From: Marinobacter sp. LQ44
GTDB taxonomy: Bacteria; Pseudomonadota; Gammaproteobacteria; Pseudomonadales; Oleiphilaceae
DNA length: 64,000 nt
NCBI RefSeq assembly: GCF_001447155.2
Contig: NZ_CP014754.1
Location: 2,728,001-2,792,000 of the forward strand
Direction: 5' to 3'
A program made the position numbers and the translations under genes. Positions 49,109 to 57,431 of this stretch are shown in pieces. Positions within the stretch are counted from its first letter, which is position 1, and each line of letters opens with the position of its first letter. Below the pieces are notes generated by a model. It searched no databases. It saw nothing but the letters and a program-made list of their open reading frames with translations, and had not been told where the DNA came from.

Positions 49109-49846
49109 TCAGCGATGCTTCTGGTACAGGGCTTCGATCGGCTCGAGTTTGGGGCGCCACTCTTCCAGCCAGCTCTGTACCGGTTTGGGAATACGGGCGG
49201 GTTTTGGCCAAGGCACCGGATACTGGGGCGGTTGGAACAGCGGCGCCAGCAGGGCTGCGGCGGCCAGATCTGCCCGGCTGAACCGGTCGCCCCCCAGGTA
49301 GGGCCGCTGGCGGTAGATGTCGGTCAGTTCCGTGACCAGCTGTTCCAGGGTCTGTTGCGACGCATCTGCTGTTTTCTGGTTGATCTTCATCCACTTGCGC
49401 ATGATCTCATCCACCCGGCTGAAGGCCAGGCTGAGCAGAATCCGGTTATAGAACGGGGTGCCGGCGGCGAGCAAAGGAACCACCACTTTGGGCCGTTGCA
49501 GAAAGTAGTGATAGACCCAGGTTCGAATAGCAGGCCCAGCCTGTTCATCCAGCTTTTTTTCCCATTCCAGGGCTTGCTCACGAAGTATGGGGTCTGCCGG
49601 TGTCAGTGGGTTGTCGGGGAACATCTGGTCCAGATAATCCACGATCTGCGCTGAACCCTGAATGATCTGGCCGTCATGGTCCAGCACCGGCACCGAGGAA
49701 TCCGCCCTGGTCATTTGTGTGATGGTTCGCGCGTGTTGGCCCGGGAGCAGATTGATCGGCTTGTAGTTGACGCCTTTGTAGTCCAGTGCCCAGCGGGCTT
49801 TCTCCGAATAGTGGGAAATACAGAACTGGTAGAGCTTGACGGTCAT
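49109..49846 (-). CDS. Glutathione S-transferase-like protein
   Basis: The 245-aa protein has an N-terminal thioredoxin-fold GST domain (KLYQFCISHYSEKARWALDY) with the cis-Pro segment SSVPVLDHDG and IIQGSAQIVDYLD, then a helical C-terminal domain with GGDRFSRADLAAAAL. The frame starts at 49876, but the ATG at 49846 gives the family start. The substrate is unknown. Confidence 0.88.
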   Translation of the reverse strand: MTVKLYQFCISHYSEKARWALDYKGVNYKPINLLPGQHARTITQMTRADSSVPVLDHDGQIIQGSAQIVDYLDQMFPDNPLTPADPILREQALEWEKKLDEQAGPAIRTWVYHYFLQRPKVVVPLLAAGTPFYNRILLSLAFSRVDEIMRKWMKINQKTADASQQTLEQLVTELTDIYRQRPYLGGDRFSRADLAAAALLAPLFQPPQYPVPWPKPARIPKPVQSWLEEWRPKLEPIEALYQKHR

Positions 49847-49955
49847 GGGTGTGCTCCCGGTGTTTTGATGACGCAAGATTAACGCTTCTGTCAGCGATTT
49901 CCCACCAGGCGAGGCGTAGACTTTGAGGGTTGTTCCATAAATTTCAGGGGGTTAT

Positions 49956-50396
49956 ATGAGTCTTGCAAAGAATATCCTCGCTATGTTGTTGGTCACTGGG
50001 TCGTTATGGGGATGTTCCCTGTCCCAGGAGCGGGCGACGGGAAAAACCATGAACCTGGCAGGGAGTCAGTGGCAGGTCGAGGAAATTGATGGCGACCCGG
50101 TGGCAGAAGGCAGTGATGTCACCATTGCCTTTACTGACGAAGGGCGGGTTTCCGGAAGTTCCTCCTGCAACCGCTACCAGGGTGGCTGGGATGCCAATGG
50201 CAACCAGCTTGAACTCTCTCGCATGGCGGCCACCCGCATGGCATGCCCTGAACCTCTGATGCAGCAGGAAAACCGGTTTTTGAAGCTGCTGGGGGATATA
50301 CGGCATTATCAGTTCGAGGCTGACGGCCGATTGGTGCTTGAAACGGCCGATGGAACAAAAATGACTGCGGTACCACAGCCCAGCGGTAAGGAGTAA
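49956..50396 (+). CDS. META-domain (HslJ-like) lipoprotein
   Basis: The 146-aa protein has a lipoprotein signal with lipobox LWGC (Cys20) and one META domain. It shows LAGSQWQVEEIDG, SGSSSCNRYQGGW with the conserved Cys-Asn, and AATRMACPEPLMQQE. META/HslJ proteins are outer-membrane or secreted proteins of poorly known role, linked to novobiocin or heat stress. A second META lipoprotein lies 404 bp downstream with similar motifs, and a MITE-like element lies between them. Confidence 0.88.
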   Translation: MSLAKNILAMLLVTGSLWGCSLSQERATGKTMNLAGSQWQVEEIDGDPVAEGSDVTIAFTDEGRVSGSSSCNRYQGGWDANGNQLELSRMAATRMACPEPLMQQENRFLKLLGDIRHYQFEADGRLVLETADGTKMTAVPQPSGKE

Positions 50397-50495
50397 TCCG
50401 CTCCGCTGGTTGTCTGAGACACGTCGAAGGTTGTTTTCCGGGATGCAAGGTTCCCGTGGCCGCAATGATGGTTAATCGGGCCGGGAATCTCTAAA

Positions 50496-50765
50496 CTAGT
50501 GTCCCGTCTGGCTAATTCCTTAATCTACTGAGCTCCTGAGAAGCCGAAGAGCTAGGCGTGCTGGTGAAGGTTTGGTGGTTCCAAATCGAGACAGCAGAAC
50601 GACGCTTTTCGGCTTCTCAGAAGCTCCCGAAGGGCTTGCCTCTGAGGACTCTGAGCCGGTGTTGTCAGTCCTTGATGTGGAACCACCACATCTGCAGACT
50701 GACGCCTTGGTCAGAGTCCTCAGAGGCAAGCAGTAGATTAAGGAATTAGCCAGACGGGACACTAG
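50496..50765. mobile_element. MITE-like element with perfect 35-bp terminal inverted repeats
   Basis: The 270-bp segment has identical inverted ends of 35 bp at 50496-50530 and 50731-50765, beginning CTAGTGTCCCGTCTGGC. Inside are two further structures. The left one pairs 50536-50548 with 50608-50620 (13 bp) and GAGCT with AGCTC outside it. The right one pairs 50634-50654 with 50711-50731 (21 bp perfect), then GTCAGTC with GACTGAC and GATGTGG with CCACATC. No transposase is encoded. The outer CTAG may be a 4-bp target duplication. It fills most of the 403-bp gap between the two META lipoprotein genes. Confidence 0.88.
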
Positions 50766-50799
50766 CGACCTGTAGTATGGAACAACAGAGGATGTGTTC

Positions 50800-51777
50800 A
50801 TGTTTTTGCGACGAGTATTGCCGTTGTCCGTCGTGGCGCTGACGGGCCTCACCCTGGCAGCCTGTGCCTCCCATCCACAAACCGAGGGCTTGTCCGATTT
50901 TGGCCAATATCGCTGCGGTCAGCTGGATGTCCGGATGACCAGCTCCGAAGGCAGTGACCTGGTGGGGCTGGAATACCTGAACAAGCGGGTACTTCTGAAG
51001 CCGGCAGTGGCTGCCTCCGGTGCGCTCTACAAGGCGCCGGGCGACCCGGATACCAGTTTCTGGGGCAAGGGAGAGCGGGGCACACTGACATTGCGCGGAC
51101 AGGTCTATCCCGAGTGCCTGGAGCCGGGGGCGATCGAAAGCTCGTTTCGTGCCATCGGTACCGAGCCATTCTGGTCGGTGCAGATTGAGCAGAACCAGAT
51201 GACCCTGAGCCGTCCATACGATCAGCAGCACAGCGAGCAGATCGTGCTGAATGAAACATTGGCCAACCGGCACGGGCGAACCTACGAGGCACGGTTCGAC
51301 GGTCAGGTACTGGAATTCCGTATAGCCCACCAGCTGTGCGAGGACGATATGGCCGGGGCCCAGTATCCGGCGCAGGTTCGGTTAACCCTGGACGGTGAAA
51401 TCTTCATGGGCTGCGGTGGTGACCGGGAACGTTTGTTTCGCGGTGCAGAATGGGTTGTTGAGGATCTTGCCGGCAGCGGGATCATCGACCGGTCTCGGAT
51501 CACGATCGAGTTTCTTGACGAAGGGCGGGTTGCTGGCCGGGCCTCCTGTAACCGCTATTCCGGTGGTTTCCGGCTGACCGGAGAAGGCCTGAGCTTTACG
51601 CCGCCGGCCACCACGCTGATGGCCTGCGCGCCGGCATTGATGAACCAGGAGCGGCGGTTTCTCGACCTGATGTCAGAGGTGGTCGATGGCCGAATTGGCC
51701 GCCATGGCGAACTGCTGTTGCGGACGGCGTCCGGTGACACGATTACCGCTTATAAATCCGGGTCAGAGAGCCTGTAA
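50800..51777 (+). CDS. Lipoprotein with MliC-like, COG3650-like and META domains
   Basis: The 325-aa protein has lipobox LAAC (Cys22). Residues 35-110 (YRCGQLDVRMTSSEG to LTLRGQVYPECLE) resemble the MliC C-type lysozyme inhibitor domain. Residues 115-200 (FRAIGTEPFWSVQIEQNQ) match a domain common in COG3650 lipoproteins. Residues 212-320 are a META domain with AGRASCNRYSGGF and TTLMACAPALMNQE. A GTG at 50794 is in frame, but the ATG at 50800 sits 8 bases after AGAGGA. It may protect the envelope from lysozyme; this is inference from the MliC part. Confidence 0.8.
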   Translation: MFLRRVLPLSVVALTGLTLAACASHPQTEGLSDFGQYRCGQLDVRMTSSEGSDLVGLEYLNKRVLLKPAVAASGALYKAPGDPDTSFWGKGERGTLTLRGQVYPECLEPGAIESSFRAIGTEPFWSVQIEQNQMTLSRPYDQQHSEQIVLNETLANRHGRTYEARFDGQVLEFRIAHQLCEDDMAGAQYPAQVRLTLDGEIFMGCGGDRERLFRGAEWVVEDLAGSGIIDRSRITIEFLDEGRVAGRASCNRYSGGFRLTGEGLSFTPPATTLMACAPALMNQERRFLDLMSEVVDGRIGRHGELLLRTASGDTITAYKSGSESL

Positions 51778-52222
51778 GCCGACAGGATGGCGGCGAGCCT
51801 GCCATTGGCCGTCAGCCGGGCCAGGCCGCTGTCCAGCAGGTTTGCCAGTTCGGCTGCGTCAGGGTTTTCCGGCGGGAAGGCAATAAACAGGGGTGCCTCG
51901 TAGGCCAGCCCCGCGTTTCATACTCCCATTGACTTTGCGGGTGGGTATATAGCGTAATGCGGGCTTCGCCAAGGCTGGTCTCGGGGAAGATGAAGTCCGG
52001 AGCATCGCCCTTCAGCGCGCCTGCCAGGCAGTTGTGGGGGCACCATGGGTCTGCGGCGAGTATCACGCGCCGAATGGCGGCACCGGCTGCTGTCGCCTGC
52101 TTGGGAGCGGCACTGGAAAGGTCGGCCTGGTTCGGAGCGTCGGTTTCTGGTGAATCCGTTGGCGCCTGGTCAGAGCAGGCCGATAGCAGGAAAAACGCAG
52201 AGAGTAACAGGGTTCTGAACAT
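51750..52222 (-). pseudogene. Decayed periplasmic solute-binding protein gene (SBP_bac_3-like)
   Basis: The 5' frame gives a lipoprotein-like start (lipobox LSAC) and VILAADPWCPHNC joined directly to LAGALKGDAPDFIFPE, which in intact relatives is usually much further along. Near 51905-51920 the frame shifts by one base. A second frame continues GLAYEAPLFIAFPPE to ILSAYRLSDPDL with a stop at 51750. That is a typical C-terminal end for the family. The pieces add up to less than about 190 aa against an expected 240-280, so both internal loss and a frameshift are apparent. The 3' end overlaps the META-domain gene. Confidence 0.7.
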
Positions 52223-52373
52223 GAAAGGTTAAACCGCCATCAGTATCGGGGCAGATACCTTAATCATATCGCTTCCTGAATAGTTTGTATTGCATATTTG
52301 GGGCTGTAACGCTGTCAATCTATTGCAGCATTTCGGAGGTAGACTCCGGGGCTCAGCGACCAGAGATTGCACC

Positions 52374-53474
52374 ATGACCGAACTACGGGCCCTGACTCCC
52401 CACAGCGTCATTCCGGCTGAACAGGCCAGCCGGGATCGCCATCAAAAACGACTGCTCAGAACCTTTCTGCCGGAGCTGGTACAACTGGAGCGACAGTTGG
52501 CTGAAGCACCGGATTTCGTCAGCACCCAGGTGGCTGGCCGAGTGGTTGTTGGCCCCATGGGGTTGCCGATCTATCGGGTGGATCTTGGCACACCCGCGAC
52601 GGATGTGCCGGTGGTGTTGATTGTGGGCGGGGTGCATGGGCTGGAACGTATTGGCAGCCAGGTGGTGATGGCCTGGCTGGATTCCCTTTTGGCCCGCCTG
52701 GGTTGGGACCAGCATCTCAACGCCCTGCTTGAGAAAGTCCACATTACCCTGTTACCGATCGTGAACCCCGGTGGCATGTATCTGAACCAGCGCAGCAATC
52801 CCAGCGGAGTGGATCTGATGCGCAACGCGCCCATTACCGCGCAGGACGGCAGTGCCTTTTTACTGGGCGGCCAGCAATGGTCGTCTCGGTTACCCTGGTA
52901 TCGGGGCCGGCCAGAGCAGGGGATGGAGGTGGAAAATCAGGCGCTGGAAGCGGTGATTCAGGACCTGTTGCCAAACCGACCGTTCAGCCTGGCACTGGAT
53001 TGCCATTCCGGTTTTGGCTGGCAGGACCAGATCTGGTTTCCTTATGCTTATCGCCGCCGCCCGATGCGACGTATTGATTCGGTTATGGCGCTTAAACTGA
53101 TCTGGGAGCAGGCCTACCCCAATCACAACTACCGGTTTGAGCCCCAGTCTGCCCACTACCTGACCCATGGCGATCTGTGGGACTATTTCTACAAACAGGT
53201 CAACCGGGAAAACAGCGGCGTGTTTTTACCCCTGACCCTGGAAATGGGGTCCTGGCGTTGGATACGCAAACGCCCACGGCAACTGTTCCGGCTGGATGGA
53301 TTTTTCAACCCTCTGGTGCCACACCGGCATCAGCGCGTACTGCGCAGCCATCTGACCTGGATGGATTTTCTGATCAGTGCGGCGGCCAGTCACCAGAACT
53401 GGTTGCCCATCGGTGAGCAGCAGTCCATGCTGAGAGAAGCGGCCATCATGCACTGGTACAGGGATACCCGATGA
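52374..53474 (+). CDS. M14-like zinc carboxypeptidase family protein
   Basis: The 366-aa protein has VGGVHGLERIG, with the HxxE zinc pair, then PIVNPGGMYLNQRSN, and ALDCHSGFG supplying the third ligand His. The order matches the M14 peptidase/succinylglutamate desuccinylase superfamily. No signal peptide is seen, so it is probably cytoplasmic. The ATG at 52374 is the likely start; the open frame goes up to 52290. The next gene, an alpha/beta hydrolase, begins 2 bp after the stop and is probably co-transcribed. Confidence 0.78.
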   Translation: MTELRALTPHSVIPAEQASRDRHQKRLLRTFLPELVQLERQLAEAPDFVSTQVAGRVVVGPMGLPIYRVDLGTPATDVPVVLIVGGVHGLERIGSQVVMAWLDSLLARLGWDQHLNALLEKVHITLLPIVNPGGMYLNQRSNPSGVDLMRNAPITAQDGSAFLLGGQQWSSRLPWYRGRPEQGMEVENQALEAVIQDLLPNRPFSLALDCHSGFGWQDQIWFPYAYRRRPMRRIDSVMALKLIWEQAYPNHNYRFEPQSAHYLTHGDLWDYFYKQVNRENSGVFLPLTLEMGSWRWIRKRPRQLFRLDGFFNPLVPHRHQRVLRSHLTWMDFLISAAASHQNWLPIGEQQSMLREAAIMHWYRDTR

Positions 53475-53475
53475 T

Positions 53476-54213
53476 ATGCACTGGATACTGCTCAGGGGTT
53501 TGACGCGCGAACACGGTCACTGGGGCCCCTTTGCCGAGCAATTGCGAGCGGCGATGCCGGACGACCATGTGCATCTGGTGGATCTGCCTGGTACCGGTAT
53601 TCACTATCGGGATGACAGCCCCGGCACTATTGCCGGTATCCGGCAGAAGGTGCTGGAGCAGGTTGGTCACATCCCGCGCCCGTTCTCCATCGTGGCGTTG
53701 TCCATGGGCGGAATGGTGGCGCTGGATTGGGCGCAGCATGCTGAGCCCGGTGAACTGCAGCATCTGGTTCTGATCAATACCAGTTCAGGGTTCAGCCCAC
53801 CCTGGCGCCGGATGCGGCCAGGCACCTGGCCCCGGGTACTTCGATTGCTGGCCAGGCGGGAGCTGTTCCACCGGGAGCGGGATATCCTTGAGCTGACCTC
53901 CAACCGCGAGGTCCCGTTGTCTCTCTGTAAAGCCTGGTACAGCATTCAGCGTCAGCGCCCGGTGTCGTTCCACAACGCGATACGGCAGTTGGCGGCAGCG
54001 GCCCGCTATAAGCCTCAAACCAGGGCACCGATGGCCGATGCCTTGCTGTTGGCCAGCCAAGGGGACCGGATTGTGCACTGGCAGTGCAGTGCGGAGCTGG
54101 AAAAGCGCTGGTGTTGGACCCTGAAAGTGCATCCGGATGCGGGTCACGACCTGCCCCTGGACGAGCCCGCCTGGGTTATCAGGCAGATTCGGGAATGGTT
54201 GCCGGGCCAGTAG
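53476..54213 (+). CDS. Alpha/beta hydrolase, BioH-like
   Basis: The 245-aa protein has a nucleophile elbow ALSMGGMVA, an Asp in ASQGDRIV, and a His in PDAGHDLPLDEP, a complete Ser-Asp-His triad. It lacks a signal peptide. General resemblance is to BioH-type carboxylesterases, but no biotin genes are nearby, so the role is unknown. Confidence 0.82.
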   Translation: MHWILLRGLTREHGHWGPFAEQLRAAMPDDHVHLVDLPGTGIHYRDDSPGTIAGIRQKVLEQVGHIPRPFSIVALSMGGMVALDWAQHAEPGELQHLVLINTSSGFSPPWRRMRPGTWPRVLRLLARRELFHRERDILELTSNREVPLSLCKAWYSIQRQRPVSFHNAIRQLAAAARYKPQTRAPMADALLLASQGDRIVHWQCSAELEKRWCWTLKVHPDAGHDLPLDEPAWVIRQIREWLPGQ

Positions 54214-54287
54214 CAGTTGCTTGACGCAACCGTTTTTTCCGTTCACTCTCAAGGCCTTGATGTCAGATCAACGGAGCCAATAACAAT

Positions 54288-54905
54288 ATGAAAATCTTTG
54301 AGACCAAGTCTGCCCCCAATCCCCGTCGCGTGCGCATATTCATGGCGGAGAAGGGCCTTCTGGATAAGGCCGAGTTTGTACAGGTGGATATCGAAAAAGG
54401 CGAGAACCTGACACCGGAATACGTAGCCCGCAACCCGATGAAGAAAGTGCCGGTCATGGAGTTGGACGATGGCACCTGTATTGCGGAAACCATGGCCATT
54501 TGCCGTTACTTTGAAGAAGCCTATCCGGACACGCCAAAACTGCTGGGGCAAACCCCGGTCGAAAAAGCGCTGGTGGAGCAATGGCTGCGCTGGCTGGAAT
54601 TCTATTTCTTCATGCCCACCGGTATGTGCTTCCAGCACACCACCGGATACTTCAAGGACCGGATGAACCCGATCAAGGAATGGGGTGAGGAATGCGGGAA
54701 GGGCGTGGAGAAATTCATGCACTTCCTGGACAAGCATCTGGACGGCAAAGAGTACATCTGCTGCGACCGCTTTACCGCCGCAGACATCAATGCCTTCACC
54801 ACCATCGCCTTTGCCCGGGTGGTGAATATCCGCATCAAGCCGGAACAGGCCAACCTGCAAGCCTGGTATGACCGGGTCAAGGCCCGGCCCTCCGCCCAGG
54901 TATGA
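54288..54905 (+). CDS. Glutathione S-transferase
   Basis: The 205-aa protein has a GST N-terminal domain with SAPNPRRVRIFMAEKG, KKVPVMELDDG with the cis-Pro, and CIAETMAICRYFEE, followed by a helical C-terminal domain with CDRFTAADINAF. It is a cytosolic glutathione-dependent transferase of unknown substrate. It is followed 19 bp later by the DUF4202 gene. Confidence 0.9.
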   Translation: MKIFETKSAPNPRRVRIFMAEKGLLDKAEFVQVDIEKGENLTPEYVARNPMKKVPVMELDDGTCIAETMAICRYFEEAYPDTPKLLGQTPVEKALVEQWLRWLEFYFFMPTGMCFQHTTGYFKDRMNPIKEWGEECGKGVEKFMHFLDKHLDGKEYICCDRFTAADINAFTTIAFARVVNIRIKPEQANLQAWYDRVKARPSAQV

Positions 54906-54924
54906 ACCAACAGTAAAGGTAATC

Positions 54925-55524
54925 ATGAGCCAGAAACTGGATTGCACCCTGAGCGCCATTGATCAAGCTAACCTGGCCGATCCGAATCGGGAGTTGTTAG
55001 AGGGAGAAACACTGCCCAGGGAATATGCCTACAGCCTGCACATGACGCGTTGGCTGTTCGCGCTGGAACCGGAGCCTTCCGAGCGTATGCAGATTGCCTG
55101 CCGGGCCCAGCATATTGAACGCTGGACCATGCCCCGTAGTGATTACGGGGAGGGGCGGCAAAACTATTACCAGTGGCGCCAGGCCTGTGGCCGCATGCAT
55201 GGCCGGCGGGCGGCGGAGATTATGGCCCAGTGTGGCTACCCGCCGGAGGAATGCGAGCGGGTGGCGCTGATTCTCACCAAGCGCAAGCTGCGGGAGGATG
55301 AAGACACCCAATTGCTGGAAGATGTCGCTTGCATGGTGTTTCTGGAACGTTACTTCGCCGACTTTTTCGACGAGAAACCCGATTACGACAAAGAGAAGTG
55401 GCTGCGCATTGTGCGCCGAACCTGGGGCAAGATGACCCCTCGTGGCCACGAGGCGGCGCTGAAGCTGGCCGGCAATCTGCCAGGCCACCTTCAGGAATTA
55501 CTGCAGGAGGCCCTGGCCGAATGA
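54925..55524 (+). CDS. DUF4202-domain protein
   Basis: The 199-aa protein starts MSQKLDCTLSAIDQANLADP and has REYAYSLHMTRWLFALEP and CRAQHIERWTMPRSDY, which match the DUF4202 family. His and Asp positions within the helical core suggest an HD-like fold, but I cannot identify a metal site with certainty. The upstream frame start at 54868 overlaps the GST gene; the ATG at 54925 follows AAAGGT. It is convergent with the SoxYZ gene. Confidence 0.78.
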   Translation: MSQKLDCTLSAIDQANLADPNRELLEGETLPREYAYSLHMTRWLFALEPEPSERMQIACRAQHIERWTMPRSDYGEGRQNYYQWRQACGRMHGRRAAEIMAQCGYPPEECERVALILTKRKLREDEDTQLLEDVACMVFLERYFADFFDEKPDYDKEKWLRIVRRTWGKMTPRGHEAALKLAGNLPGHLQELLQEALAE

Positions 55525-55543
55525 CGCCAGCTGTTGGAGCGGT

Positions 55544-56320
55544 TCAGAACCTGACCGGCTGGCTCGCTTCCATCTGTTCACCCTTCTGATCCTGCCAGAC
55601 CAGCTTCAGCTCGCCTTCCTCTTCCGGCGTCAGCTGGAACTGCAGGTAGGGGTTGGCAGACGTGCCCGTGAAAAAGCGGGCGGTCAGTACCGGCTCGTCG
55701 TTCAGGGTGGCGGTCAGGGATTCAACCAGCTGTTGTTCAATGCTGTCATCAGCCTGGCCGTCCGGCCGCAGGCCAGTTTCCATAGGATGATTGATCAGCG
55801 AACGCACGGTCACCGGCTGGCCCTGGCGGACACTGCCGGCAAGGGCCAGGCGGGGGTTCGCCATGGCCATGGCAGACGCATCACCGCCGCCCACCAGACA
55901 GCCGCTGACGGTCACTCTTACATCCCGGGTTGTCAGAAAGGCGCGATCCTGGTTGGTGATGGCCAGGGCCACCACCTGCTGGGTTTCGCTGAGGCGAATC
56001 CGGGTGGCAATGTTGGCGGGTGAAGCCAGCGGGCCCAGGGTAATATCGGCTACCTCTGGGCGTGGATTGCCGGGGGCAAACAGGCGGATTTTTTCGATGT
56101 GTTCGCCATCTTCCAGGCTACCGGTAAACGACACGGACAACGCAACACTGCTGCCGTCTTCCGCCACCAGGGGAAGCTCAAGGCTCAGGCCTTCCAGTTC
56201 AGGTACCCGGTTGTCGAGTGCCTGGGTCACGGCTTCTACCCTTTGCCAACGCTGATCGGCGTTGGCGGTAGCCATCACGAACATCAGGGCAAGAGCAGCG
56301 AGCAGGAAACGGGATATCAT
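55544..56320 (-). CDS. SoxYZ fusion-type sulfur carrier protein
   Basis: The 258-aa preprotein has a signal peptide (MISRFLLAALALMFVMATANA). The first part resembles SoxY, ending with VTVSGCLVGGG, which would hold the carrier cysteine (classic SoxY has GGCGG at its C-terminus). The second part resembles SoxZ, with INHPMETGLRPDGQ. Such fusions carry sulfur intermediates covalently in the periplasm. It is the last gene of a minus-strand operon with a YeeE transporter, an FccB-type flavoprotein and a cytochrome c. The upstream frame (to 56383) overlaps the transporter gene. Confidence 0.78.
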   Translation of the reverse strand: MISRFLLAALALMFVMATANADQRWQRVEAVTQALDNRVPELEGLSLELPLVAEDGSSVALSVSFTGSLEDGEHIEKIRLFAPGNPRPEVADITLGPLASPANIATRIRLSETQQVVALAITNQDRAFLTTRDVRVTVSGCLVGGGDASAMAMANPRLALAGSVRQGQPVTVRSLINHPMETGLRPDGQADDSIEQQLVESLTATLNDEPVLTARFFTGTSANPYLQFQLTPEEEGELKLVWQDQKGEQMEASQPVRF

Positions 56321-56357
56321 GACTACCTCGAATTGATCAGAACCATTGGCCGTGCGC

Positions 56358-57422
56358 TTAGCGGCCGGCAGAACTGCCGCCACTGAAACGAAGCGCCAGG
56401 CGTGAGCCTGCTACTATACCGGCAAGGGCCAGAAAACTGGAAATTGCCAGGGTGGAAAAGCCACTGAGCCCCTGCCCCAGTGTGCAGCCTATCGACATGA
56501 TGCCGCCCACGCCCATCAGGAATCCGCCGACGATGGCACGGCCATTGTGGCCTGGGCTGGTGAAGCTTTGCCAGGCAAACTCCCGGGTGAGCAGCGACAC
56601 CAGAAGACTGCCCGCTACAATGCCCGCTACCACGGTAACCCCGAAGCGCAGAGAGGTGCCGGTGGAGAGCATCAGGTACTGAAGGCTGTCGCCCACCGGT
56701 GCGACAAAGGTGAGAGACGCCAGCCGAACCGGGTCAAAGTCGTCTGCGCCCAGCACCCCGGTGATCCACCAGCCTGCAGCCACCAGAAGCCCGATCAGCA
56801 GCCCGCCCAGCCAGTCCCGGGGCGAGGTCCGGAATGCCTGGGAAGACAGTGCCCAGGCAGTCAGCGCCAGAGAAAGCAGGCCCGCCAGAACCAGGCGACC
56901 GGTCTCTGTGTCGAGCCCCAGGGGCGCCGTCACAAGGGTTAGATCGGTGGCAGGAAGGGTAGGGCGGTACAGATCTTCCATCCATAACCGGAATTCAGCC
57001 AGCACGCCGGACATGGTCATATAGGCAGCAATGCCAAGCACCAGCAGCACCAGTAACGAGCGCAGATTGCCGGTGCCCAGCAACACCAGCGAGCGGGCGC
57101 CACAGGCGTTGGCCAGGGCCATGCCATAGCCAAACAGCAGGCCGCCAACAATCAGCGCGACCACTGGTAAACTGGTCGGGTGGTAAGGTGTGCGGGTGAG
57201 ATTGATACCCGCCTGCCAGGCCAGCCACTGGCTGCTGACCAGCGCGACCGCCATGGCCAGGGCGAAGGCCCTTAGCCGGCGGCTGTCGTTCTGCTGCCAG
57301 CGATTAAACAGGCCCCGCAACAGGCAGAACCGGCTCCACTGGGCGATCATGCCGTACACTACGCCGAGCAGGGCGCCGGCCCAGAGCACGGCGCTCAGGT
57401 GGTTTGCAAACAGGTTACCCAT
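56358..57422 (-). CDS. YeeE/YedE-family sulfur transporter
   Basis: The 354-aa protein has about ten hydrophobic segments. It carries conserved cysteine motifs SRFCLLRG, NACGARSL and GCTLGQGLSG, typical of the YeeE/YedE (DUF395) transporters. Characterised members move thiosulfate or related sulfur groups. Its location between fccB-type and soxYZ-type genes supports a sulfur role. The substrate is inferred from the family and neighbours. Confidence 0.88.
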   Translation of the reverse strand: MGNLFANHLSAVLWAGALLGVVYGMIAQWSRFCLLRGLFNRWQQNDSRRLRAFALAMAVALVSSQWLAWQAGINLTRTPYHPTSLPVVALIVGGLLFGYGMALANACGARSLVLLGTGNLRSLLVLLVLGIAAYMTMSGVLAEFRLWMEDLYRPTLPATDLTLVTAPLGLDTETGRLVLAGLLSLALTAWALSSQAFRTSPRDWLGGLLIGLLVAAGWWITGVLGADDFDPVRLASLTFVAPVGDSLQYLMLSTGTSLRFGVTVVAGIVAGSLLVSLLTREFAWQSFTSPGHNGRAIVGGFLMGVGGIMSIGCTLGQGLSGFSTLAISSFLALAGIVAGSRLALRFSGGSSAGR

Positions 57423-57431
57423 CGTCCCGGC

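Noticed and set aside
50520..50852. Minus-strand ORF of 110 codons spanning the MITE-like element
   Set aside because: It runs through the inverted repeats and into the 5' end of the META-domain gene; the coding potential comes from repeat sequence only.
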